DNA of 19,195 nucleotides from positions 1 through 19,195 of the forward strand of contig JBFFXF010000132.1 in the NCBI GenBank assembly GCA_041569895.1, in the 5' to 3' direction. The translations under genes and the position numbers were made by a program. Under the pieces are notes generated by a model. It did not search any database. It worked only from the letters and a program-made list of their open reading frames with translations, and was not told the origin of the DNA. Of the stretch, positions 8,365-15,155 are shown in pieces. Position 1 is the first letter of the stretch. Each line of letters begins with the position of its first letter. Origin of the DNA: JBFFXF01 sp041569895 (GTDB lineage Bacteria > Planctomycetota > UBA8108 > JACQVS01).

Positions 8365-10068
8365 ATGAGACACCACGAAGGGCAATCGGCATGCCCACGC
8401 CTCGTCCGGTCCCTGGGCTGGACCGTGCTCGTCGCCGCGTGCTGCCTCGGCGGGCCGAACGCGGTCCCGGCGGACCCGCCGAACATCGTCTTTATCCTCG
8501 CCGACGATCTCGGGTGGGGTGACGTCGAGAGCTTCGGGGGCGATCGCTGCCAGATCGAGACGCCGCACTTCGACCGGCTGGCGCGCGAGGGGCTCCGGTT
8601 CACCAACGCGCACGCGGCGGCGTCGGTCTGCGTTCCCTCGCGGGTCGCGCTGATGACCGGTCGGTACCCGCTGCGCTTCGGGCGCCCGGCGCCCGGCGGA
8701 CCCTGGGGGTTCCTTGGCGTGCAGCTCGAGCGCGACGCGCACACGGTCGCGCGAATGCTCGGCCGGCGCGGCTATCGCACTGCCTGCGTCGGCAAGTGGC
8801 ATCTGGGCACCGTGATGCCGACCACCGACGGCAAGGTGCAGGGACTGACGAACGTCGACTACACGCGTCCGCTCGAGGTCGGCCCGCGCGATTACGGTTT
8901 CGAGGAGAGCTTCATCCTGCCGGGCTCGCTCGACATGTACCCCTACGTCTTCGTTCGCGATCACCGCTTCGTCGGCGAGGTCACGGCGCAGAAGGGCTGG
9001 AGCGCGTTCAATCGCGTCGGTCCGGCGGCGGCGGACTTCGAGGACTGGAAGGTGCTCGACACGCTCGGCGACGAGGCCGAGCGGTTCATCCGCGCTGCGA
9101 GCGACGGCGACCGCCCGTTCTTCCTCTACCTCGCGCTGACATCGCCCCACACGCCGGTCAGTCCGAGCCCCGACTTCAAGGGGAAGAGCCGTCTCGGCAT
9201 CTACGGCGACTTCGTCATGGAGACCGACCACTGCGTCGGGCGCGTCCTCGCGGCGCTCGACGAGACCGGTCTCGCCGACAGCACCCTCGTCATCGCGTCG
9301 TCCGACCACGGAGCCGCGCTCTACGCCGGTCGCAAGCCGGAGGCGACCTTCGCGCAGCTTCGCGAGCTGGAGAAGGACGGGCACTTCAGCAGCGGGCCGT
9401 TCCGCGGCTACAAGTTCTCGATCTACGAGGGCGCGTTCCGCGTGCCGTTCGTCGCCCGCTGGCCCGGGGTCATCCGACCCGGAGGCACGTGCGACCGGCT
9501 CATCGGTCTGCAGGACTTGTACGCCACGGCGGCCGAGATCGCCGGGGCGGAGCTGGCGAGCGACGAGGCGCCCGATTCGTTCAGCCTGGTGCCGCTCCTG
9601 CGCGACCCCTCGGGGCCCGGCGTCCGCGACTCGCTCATCGTCCAGGGCGCCCCGGCGCTGGCGTACCTCGCCGGACCGTGGAAGCTGGCGCTCTGTCCCG
9701 GCAGCGGCTGCGATGGCCGGTTCGGCAACTCGCCGAGGCGTCTCGACGCGTGGCGCGATGCCATCCGCGCGCACGGAGCCCGGCTCGCGTCGCCGGCCGA
9801 TCTCGAGCAGCCCGCGTTCGTGCAGCTCTTCCGGCTCGACCGCGATCCCGGCGAGACCACCGACATCTCGGCGACGCACCCCGTCACGGTGCAGACGCTC
9901 ATCGCCCGGATGCGGCAGGCGATCGACAGCGGGCGTACCACTCCGGGGCCCGCGCTCGAGAACGACCGGAAGCGCATCCCGATCTTCCGCGGCGTGCCGG
10001 GGTTCGTGTGGGAGGGACGGCGGACGGACGGTCCGCGGGGCGGGGAGGATCAGTCCAGACGCAAGTAA
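8365..10068 (+). CDS. Secreted sulfatase (formylglycine-dependent, arylsulfatase family)
   Basis: A 567-residue type I sulfatase that hydrolyses sulfate esters. A signal sequence spans about 12-36 (SLGWTVLVAACCLGG, probable cleavage after AVPA), so it acts outside the cytoplasm. The mature protein starts directly with PPNIVFILADDLGWGDVE, in which D47 and D48 are metal ligands. C89 in CVPSR (89-93), followed by LMTGRYP, is the cysteine that must be converted to formylglycine. Further active-site residues: K144/H146 in GKWHLG, H262 in SPHTP, D314/H315 in SDHG. The C-terminal subdomain ends with FRLDRDPGETTDIS, typical of the family. A start at 8314 is possible in frame but overlaps the likely -10 box; I chose the ATG at 8365 for signal peptide shape, though no strong Shine-Dalgarno precedes it. 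The natural substrate is probably a sulfated polysaccharide, by family only. Confidence 0.95.
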   Translation: MRHHEGQSACPRLVRSLGWTVLVAACCLGGPNAVPADPPNIVFILADDLGWGDVESFGGDRCQIETPHFDRLAREGLRFTNAHAAASVCVPSRVALMTGRYPLRFGRPAPGGPWGFLGVQLERDAHTVARMLGRRGYRTACVGKWHLGTVMPTTDGKVQGLTNVDYTRPLEVGPRDYGFEESFILPGSLDMYPYVFVRDHRFVGEVTAQKGWSAFNRVGPAAADFEDWKVLDTLGDEAERFIRAASDGDRPFFLYLALTSPHTPVSPSPDFKGKSRLGIYGDFVMETDHCVGRVLAALDETGLADSTLVIASSDHGAALYAGRKPEATFAQLRELEKDGHFSSGPFRGYKFSIYEGAFRVPFVARWPGVIRPGGTCDRLIGLQDLYATAAEIAGAELASDEAPDSFSLVPLLRDPSGPGVRDSLIVQGAPALAYLAGPWKLALCPGSGCDGRFGNSPRRLDAWRDAIRAHGARLASPADLEQPAFVQLFRLDRDPGETTDISATHPVTVQTLIARMRQAIDSGRTTPGPALENDRKRIPIFRGVPGFVWEGRRTDGPRGGEDQSRRK

Positions 10069-10087
10069 ACGACTTTCGAGAGAAGCC

Positions 10088-10128
10088 ATCCTTGATTTTC
10101 GGTAGCTCGGCTACCGATTTTCCAGGAT
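10088..10128. terminator. Long hairpin after the sulfatase gene, possible terminator
   Basis: Inverted repeat with a 7-bp perfect core (CGGTAGC, loop TCG, GCTACCG) and outer arms ATCCT and AGGAT; 15 of 19 arm positions can pair, symmetric about base 10108. It starts 19 nt after the sulfatase stop. There is no clean T-run after the stem, so intrinsic termination is uncertain; it could also be part of a dispersed intergenic repeat. Confidence 0.5.
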
Positions 10129-10231
10129 GTACAGAGTTTCGTCCTCGAAGCAGATGCTGGCAATCGCCGGGGATCGCGACGCATACTGCGCCGCGCACGG
10201 GGATGGAGAGTTGAGGCCCAGGTCGTCCGAG

Positions 10232-10267
10232 TCTGCGTGATCTGTGTCATCTGCGTCATCTGCGTTC
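10232..10267. repeat. Nine-base tandem repeat (4 copies) before the amidohydrolase gene
   Basis: Four consecutive nonamers TCTGCGTGA, TCTGTGTCA, TCTGCGTCA and TCTGCGTTC end 24 bp before the amidohydrolase start. The rest of the 223-bp spacer (10069-10291) holds the hairpin at 10088-10128 and a stretch with no recognisable gene or convincing promoter. A 69-residue minus-strand frame through the repeat (reading MTQMTQITQ) has no ribosome-binding site and is repeat-derived, so it is not called. Confidence 0.75.
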
Positions 10268-10291
10268 CCGCGAACGGTCGGAGGGTGAGAA

Positions 10292-11260
10292 ATGACTGAC
10301 GAGTTCGGGACCGGAGACGGGAGGCCGGACGCCCCCGGTCCCCACGGTCTCCGGGTGGTCGACGCGCACGCTCACTTCTTCAGTCATGGGTTCTTCAAGG
10401 GGCTCCTGCGCCAGCGTGCGGGCGGGACCGAGCCGGACGACGACGAGGTAACGCGCGCCGTCGAGGCGCTCGGGCTCGAGGCGCCTCCCCGCGATGCCGC
10501 CGAGCTGGCGCGGCGCTGGGTCGGCGAGATGGACCGCCACGGCGTCGAGCGCGGGGTGCTGATGGCGAGCATCCCGCCTGCCTGGCCGTCGGTGGCGCGA
10601 GCGGTGGCCGCGTTCCCGGACCGCATCGCCGGGACGACGATGGTCGATCCACTCGCCCGCGACGCGGTGGCGAGCGTCGAGCGCGCCCTCGGCGAGGGCG
10701 GGCTGCGCGGCATCTGCCTCTTCCCCGCGATGCACCGCTACCGCGTGCACGATCGAGCGGCGCGCGACGTCATCGAGGTCGCGGCGAGGCGCGGTGCGCT
10801 CGTCTTCTGCCACTTCGGCGTGCTGAAGATCCCGATCCGCGGCAAGCTCGGGCTGCCGAGCGCGTTCGACGGCACGTTCGCGAACCCGACCGACCTGCAC
10901 CCGGTCGCCGCCGATTTCCCCGACGTGACCTTCCAGGTCCCCCACTTCGGCGCCGGCTACTTCCGCGAGACGCTGCTCCTCGGCGCGCAGTGCCCGAACG
11001 TCGTCGTCGACACGTCGAGCTCGAACTCGTGGATGACGCTCGTCGGCCACGACCTCGACCTGGTCACCGTGCTCCGGCGGACGCTCGACGTCTTCGGCGC
11101 GGAGCGCATCCTCTGGGGAAGCGACGCGAGCATCCTGCCGCGAGGCTGGCGGCGCGACCTCTTCGACATGCAGGTCGATGCGATGCGCACCGCCGGGTGC
11201 GACGACGCGGCGGTGCGGGCGATCCTCGGCGGCAATGCCAGGCGGATCCTCGGCGAGTGA
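10292..11260 (+). CDS. Amidohydrolase family protein (amidohydrolase-2 / TIM-barrel metal hydrolase)
   Basis: A 322-residue predicted cytoplasmic metal-dependent hydrolase of the amidohydrolase-2 group (PF04909 type), which includes decarboxylases such as aminocarboxymuconate-semialdehyde decarboxylase. The first-strand metal motif is VVDAHAHFF (D24, H26, H28). Further candidate metal or catalytic residues are H174 (VFCHFG), H218 (VPHFGAG) and D278 (ILWGSDAS). The C-terminal end, ILGGNARRIL, is the standard closing helix of the family. No signal peptide. GGAGG lies about 9 nt upstream of the ATG and supports the start. It follows the sulfatase on the same strand but is separated by 223 bp with a hairpin, so it is probably its own transcript. 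It ends 10 bp from the convergent coiled-coil gene. Substrate unknown. Confidence 0.93.
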   Translation: MTDEFGTGDGRPDAPGPHGLRVVDAHAHFFSHGFFKGLLRQRAGGTEPDDDEVTRAVEALGLEAPPRDAAELARRWVGEMDRHGVERGVLMASIPPAWPSVARAVAAFPDRIAGTTMVDPLARDAVASVERALGEGGLRGICLFPAMHRYRVHDRAARDVIEVAARRGALVFCHFGVLKIPIRGKLGLPSAFDGTFANPTDLHPVAADFPDVTFQVPHFGAGYFRETLLLGAQCPNVVVDTSSSNSWMTLVGHDLDLVTVLRRTLDVFGAERILWGSDASILPRGWRRDLFDMQVDAMRTAGCDDAAVRAILGGNARRILGE

Positions 11261-11270
11261 TCCGCACGGT

Positions 11271-12014
11271 TCAGCGTCCCAGGATCAACGCCCTGAGCTG
11301 CGCCGCGGCGTCCTCCGGTCGGTCCATCTCGCGGTAGAGCTCGGCGAGCCGCATGCGGATCAACCGCTGCACCGTCGGATCCTCGGTCTTTTCGAGGGCC
11401 GCCGCGAGGATCTCCGCCGCGTGCTCCTCGCCCTCGACGAACTCGTGCAGGTGCGTCACGCCCCACGCCGCGGCCGTGCCGCGGTTCTCGGCGATCTCGT
11501 ACGCGCGCCGCGCGCTCTCGAGCCTGAGGAATCCCGTCTCGATCTCCGCCCGTTCGACCTCCAGGTGCAGCCGGCGTATGTGCAGCTCGCGCTCCTCGCG
11601 CTCGTGCCCGTGCTGCTCGTCATCTTCCTCGCGGCCGCGCAGCTCGCGCTCGAGGCGCTCGAGCTGGTCGAAGAGCGGCGCCGCGCTCTCGCGCAGCTCG
11701 TCGATGCGACGCTCGTCACCGGCGTCCTCGGCGGCCTCGATGGCACGCTCGATCTCCTCGATGCGACGCTCGAGCGCGTGCGCCTCGCGTTCGAGCCTCT
11801 CCCGTCGTTGCTCCTCCTCGTCCTCGTCCTCCTCCTCGTCCTCGAACTCGTCTTCGACTTCGTCCTCGCCGAACCCCCGCTCCTCGCGATCTCCGTCCTC
11901 CGACGTCGCGGCCGCGAGGCCGGCCGCGCGCGCCCTCTCCTCGCTGCGGAGCGAGAGGAGCACGAGTCCGAGAACGATCAGCAGGCCGATGAACATGTAC
12001 GCTGTGGTTCGCAT
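11271..12014 (-). CDS. Membrane-anchored acidic coiled-coil protein of unknown function
   Basis: A 247-residue protein I do not recognise. Residues 5-22 (AYMFIGLLIVLGLVLLSL) form one transmembrane or uncleaved signal segment. Residues 49-69 are a strongly acidic run (mostly E and D). Residues 68-170 are charged heptad-like sequence rich in E, R and L (LERRIEEIERAIEAAEDAG, FDQLERLERELRG), predicted long coiled coil, with a histidine-rich patch (QHGHEREERELHIRRLH) in the middle. Residues 175-245 look like helical, TPR-like repeats (HAAEILAAALEKTEDPTVQ, RMRLAELYREMDRPEDAA). Most of the protein should lie outside the cytoplasm if the helix is N-in. The ATG at 12014 is preceded by a purine-rich AAAGGGAAAG. 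The frame extends upstream without a better start. It is divergent from the DUF1501 gene and convergent, 10 bp away, with the amidohydrolase gene. Confidence 0.8.
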   Translation of the reverse strand: MRTTAYMFIGLLIVLGLVLLSLRSEERARAAGLAAATSEDGDREERGFGEDEVEDEFEDEEEDEDEEEQRRERLEREAHALERRIEEIERAIEAAEDAGDERRIDELRESAAPLFDQLERLERELRGREEDDEQHGHEREERELHIRRLHLEVERAEIETGFLRLESARRAYEIAENRGTAAAWGVTHLHEFVEGEEHAAEILAAALEKTEDPTVQRLIRMRLAELYREMDRPEDAAAQLRALILGR

Positions 12015-12080
12015 GGTCTTTCCCTTTCCGGGGCTCTCGCCCGATCTCGTCTGTTGCCTGGTTCCGGCTCGACCACCACC

Positions 12081-12086
12081 ATCATA
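12081..12086 (-). promoter_or_regulatory. Possible -10 box for the coiled-coil gene
   Basis: TATGAT on the minus strand, about 65 nt before the ATG at 12014. No convincing -35 lies 16-18 bp upstream, so this is weak. Confidence 0.25.
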
Positions 12087-12138
12087 GACCTCGCCTCCCC
12101 CGACCGGATGGCTCATTCCGCCAACGCCGCGATCGAGA

Positions 12139-12167
12139 TTGCAAAGCCGCCTCCCGGGGGATATCGT
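12139..12167 (+). promoter_or_regulatory. Sigma-70-like promoter for the lone DUF1501 gene
   Basis: TTGCAA (12139-12144), 17 bp, TATCGT (12162-12167); four of six bases match consensus in each box. Transcription would start near 12174, giving a leader of about 30 nt containing the GGAGG that precedes the ATG at 12204. Confidence 0.4.
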
Positions 12168-12203
12168 ACGCCTGTCGTCAATCCCGTCCTGCGGAGGCAC
12201 GTC

Positions 12204-13601
12204 ATGGAGCCACGTCGGACCGGTCCCCTCTGGAATCGCCGGGAGGCCCTGCTCGTCGGAGCCGGGGCGTTCGGTCTCTCGCTCCCGGGGCTGCTCCGCG
12301 CCAGGGCGCCGAATCCGGGCGCCCCCTCGCCGGCGAGGCGCTCCGGCCCGCGCGCCAGGTCCGTCATCGTTCTCTATCTCAACGGCGGGCCCTCCCAGCT
12401 CGACATGTGGGACCTGAAGCCCGACGCGCCGCGCGAGGTGCGTGGGTCGTTCCGGCCGATTCCGACGAACGTGCCCGGCACGCACATCTCGGAGCACATG
12501 CCGCGCATGGCCCGCATCGCCGACCGGTACACCATCGTGCGGTCCATGACCCACACCGAGACCGATCACCTGCGCGCCGGCTACTGGGTGATGACCGGTG
12601 GACGACTGACGCGGCCGATCACGGCCTTCAGCGGCATGGACCGCAACGACCACCCGCACATCGGCGCGGTGGTCTCGAGGTGGCGTCCGTCGGACGGCAT
12701 GCCGTCGTTCGTCGTGGTTCCCGAGTTCGTCTCGCCGCGTGGCGTGCCGCGTCCTGGCCAGCACGCCGGGTTCCTCGGGTCGCCGTGGGATCCCTACGCC
12801 GTCCTCAGCGATCCCAGCCTGCCGGACTACGACGCCGGACCGATCCGGGGCAGCCTGCAGATTCCGCAGCGGCGGCTGCGGAAGCGCGGCTCGCTCCTGG
12901 GCCGGCTCGAGAGCGCGTCGCCGCTCTCCGAGCGAGCCATCGACGCGCGCGATCTGGTCGGCTTCCGCGAGCGCGCCCTCGATCTGGTGACGTCCGGAGC
13001 GGCTCGCGACGCGTTCGACGTCTCGCGCGAGCCGCGGGCGACGCGAGACCGGTACGGCCGTCACATCTTCGGCCAGTCGGCCCTGGTGGCGAGGCGTCTC
13101 GTCGAGGCGGGCGTTCGCCTGGTGCAGGTCAACTTCGTGCGCCGCGACAACGGTCGCGGCGGCCAGGGGTACGACTCGCACAGCGTGCCGCCGAGCCCGC
13201 CGCACCTCGAGTGGGCGAAGACGGAGCTCCTGCCGCCGACCGACGCCGCCTTCGCGGCGCTGGTCGAGGACCTCGACGAGCGCGGCCTGCTCGACGAGAC
13301 CCTCGTCGTGCTGATGGGCGAGTTCGGGCGCACGCCGAGGTTCAACCCGAACGGCGGCCGCGACCACTGGCCGGGCTGCTACAGCGTCGTGCTCGCCGGC
13401 GGCGGCATCGCGCCGGGCGGCGTGCACGGCGCGTCGGATCGGTTCGCCGCCGAGCCGACGCGGGATCCGGTGACGCCCGACGACCTCATCGCCACGGTGT
13501 ACCACCTCCTCGGCATCGACCATCGCGGCGTCATGCACGACCTCGACGGTCGACCGCACTTCCTGATCAACGGGGAGCCCGTCCGCGCTTTGCTGGCGTG
13601 A
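12204..13601 (+). CDS. DUF1501 family protein (first copy)
   Basis: A 465-residue secreted protein of the DUF1501 family, which has an alkaline-phosphatase/sulfatase-like fold and is greatly expanded in planctomycetes; the biochemical role is not established. A twin-arginine-like signal is seen at 11-31 (NRREALLVGAGAFGLSLPGLL, R12-R13). Family hallmarks: SVIVLYLNGGPSQLDMWDLKP near 53-73, DHLRAGYWVMTG near 114-125, and the C-terminal metal-site block LMGEFGRTPRFN...GRDHWPGCYSVVLAGGG near 370-400, followed by GVHGASD. GGAGG 6 nt before the ATG fixes the start; the long in-frame extension to 11178 only crosses the divergent gene. Unlike the usual arrangement, no DUF1549/DUF1553 gene precedes it. 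It converges on the second DUF1501 gene across 129 bp. Confidence 0.93.
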   Translation: MEPRRTGPLWNRREALLVGAGAFGLSLPGLLRARAPNPGAPSPARRSGPRARSVIVLYLNGGPSQLDMWDLKPDAPREVRGSFRPIPTNVPGTHISEHMPRMARIADRYTIVRSMTHTETDHLRAGYWVMTGGRLTRPITAFSGMDRNDHPHIGAVVSRWRPSDGMPSFVVVPEFVSPRGVPRPGQHAGFLGSPWDPYAVLSDPSLPDYDAGPIRGSLQIPQRRLRKRGSLLGRLESASPLSERAIDARDLVGFRERALDLVTSGAARDAFDVSREPRATRDRYGRHIFGQSALVARRLVEAGVRLVQVNFVRRDNGRGGQGYDSHSVPPSPPHLEWAKTELLPPTDAAFAALVEDLDERGLLDETLVVLMGEFGRTPRFNPNGGRDHWPGCYSVVLAGGGIAPGGVHGASDRFAAEPTRDPVTPDDLIATVYHLLGIDHRGVMHDLDGRPHFLINGEPVRALLA

Positions 13602-13605
13602 GGAC

Positions 13606-13628
13606 GAGGCGGGCCAGGACGTCGCCTC
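13606..13628. terminator. Weak inverted repeat between the two convergent DUF1501 genes
   Basis: GAGGCG and CGCCTC pair perfectly around an 11-nt loop, 4 nt after the first DUF1501 stop; there is no T-run. The rest of the 129-bp convergent spacer (13602-13730) shows nothing else recognisable. Confidence 0.2.
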
Positions 13629-13730
13629 CTGATCCGATGACATGCCGTGGCCACCGCCGAGCGTCCCGCCGCAACCGCTGGCCGTCGACCGTGACCGTGT
13701 CCTGGGTTGCACACCGTCTCGACCGTCTAT

Positions 13731-15155
13731 CTAAACGAGAATCTCCCGCACCACCCGCGCCCGCGTGATCGTCGAGTCGGTCAGCGTCTCGTCGCGACCG
13801 CGATGGCGGAAGGTGACGCGGTCGTGGTCGAGGCCGAGCTGGTGGAGGAGCGTCGCGTGGAGGTCGGGCACGCCGACGCGTCCCTCGACGGCGCGGTAGC
13901 CGATGTCATCGGTGGCGCCGTGGACGTGCCCCGACCGGAACCCGCCGCCGGCGAGCAGCAGGCTGAAGGCGTTGCGGTTGTGGTCTCGTCCCTTGCCGTT
14001 CTGCGAGATCGGCAGGCGGCCGAACTCGCCGGTCCAGAGGACGATGGTGGTCTCGAGCAGGCCGCGCCGCTTGAGGTCGGCGACCAGGCCCGCGAACGGC
14101 AGGTCGGTCTTCGCGCAGATGCGCTCGTTCTCTCCCTTGACGTCGCCGTGCGAGTCCCAGGGCTGGAAGTTCGGCTTCGCGGGCGGGAAGATCTGCACGA
14201 AGCGGACGCCCGACTCGACGAGGCGTCGAGCCAGGAGGCACCGCAGCCCGTACGACGCCGTGGCCTCGCTGTCGAGGCCGTAGAGTCGGCTGGTCTCCTC
14301 CGACTCGCCCGACATGTCGAGCACGTCCGAGGCGGCGAGCTGCATCCGCGCCGCCAGCTCGTAGTTCATGATGCGCGCCTCGAGGTCCGACTCGCCCGGA
14401 TACGCGCGGCGGTGGAGCGCGTTCAGCCTGGCGATGAGGCCGAGCTTGTCGCGACGGACGCCGGCGGGCTCGGGGCGGGACGGCTGCAGATTCAGCACCG
14501 GCGAGCCCGTTGCCGACATCTCCGTGCCGCGGTAGATCGCCGGCAGCCACGCGTTCTCCCAGAGGAGCGAGCCGCTCGTGTTGTAGCCGGCCGGGTCGCG
14601 CAGGACGATGTACGCGGGCAGGTTGCCGTTCTCGGCGCCGAGCGCGTAGCTGATCCACGAGCCGAGCGCAGGTCGTCCGGGGAAGATTCTCCCCGTGTTC
14701 ATCATCACGAGCGCCTCGGTGTGGTTGTTGTGCTCCGAGTACATCGACCGCACCAGGCAGAGGTCGTCCGCGATCGAGCCGATGTGCGGGATGACCTCGG
14801 CGAGCTGCATGCCGCACTTCCCCCACGCCCGGAACGCGAAGGGCGCTCGCAGGAGCTTGTGCGCCTCGCTGCCGCGCTGGAACGTCTCGAGCGTGGTCTC
14901 GTGCTTCGTGCCGTCGAGCCGCGCCAGCGCCGGCTTCTCGTCGAAGAGGTCCATCTGACCCGGTCCACCGTTCTGCATCAGCATGATGACGCTGCGTGCC
15001 CGCGGCGCGAAGTGCGGCTCCTTCGGAGTCAGGTCGTGCCGCCGGCGCTGGTCCGCCCGCGCGTCGTCCTCCAGGAGCGCGGCGAGCGCGAGCGCGCCGA
15101 GGCCGAGGCCGCTTCGTGCCAGGATCTCTCTTCGGGTGAGCGTCGGGATGGTCAT
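13731..15155 (-). CDS. DUF1501 family protein (second copy), coupled to the DUF1549/DUF1553 gene
   Basis: A 474-residue DUF1501 protein. The N-terminus, LTRREILARSGLGLGALALA (R8-R9), is a twin-arginine-like signal, so it is probably exported folded with its metal. Hallmarks: SVIMLMQNGGPGQMDLFDEKP, SEHNNHTEALVMMNTG, FPGRPALGSWISYALG, and the C-terminal block LWTGEFGRLPISQNGKGRDH followed by GHVHGATDDIG. This is the standard form found beside PSD1-type genes, more canonical than the copy at 12204, from which it clearly differs in sequence. The ATG overlaps the stop of the DUF1549/DUF1553 gene as ATGA, so the two are translated together and their products probably act together at the cell surface or in the periplasm. 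Confidence 0.95.
   Translation of the reverse strand: MTIPTLTRREILARSGLGLGALALAALLEDDARADQRRRHDLTPKEPHFAPRARSVIMLMQNGGPGQMDLFDEKPALARLDGTKHETTLETFQRGSEAHKLLRAPFAFRAWGKCGMQLAEVIPHIGSIADDLCLVRSMYSEHNNHTEALVMMNTGRIFPGRPALGSWISYALGAENGNLPAYIVLRDPAGYNTSGSLLWENAWLPAIYRGTEMSATGSPVLNLQPSRPEPAGVRRDKLGLIARLNALHRRAYPGESDLEARIMNYELAARMQLAASDVLDMSGESEETSRLYGLDSEATASYGLRCLLARRLVESGVRFVQIFPPAKPNFQPWDSHGDVKGENERICAKTDLPFAGLVADLKRRGLLETTIVLWTGEFGRLPISQNGKGRDHNRNAFSLLLAGGGFRSGHVHGATDDIGYRAVEGRVGVPDLHATLLHQLGLDHDRVTFRHRGRDETLTDSTITRARVVREILV

Noticed and set aside
10050..10259. A 69-residue minus-strand frame starting in the nonamer repeat
   Set aside because: Its N-terminus is translated repeat, there is no ribosome-binding site, and it runs through the hairpin.
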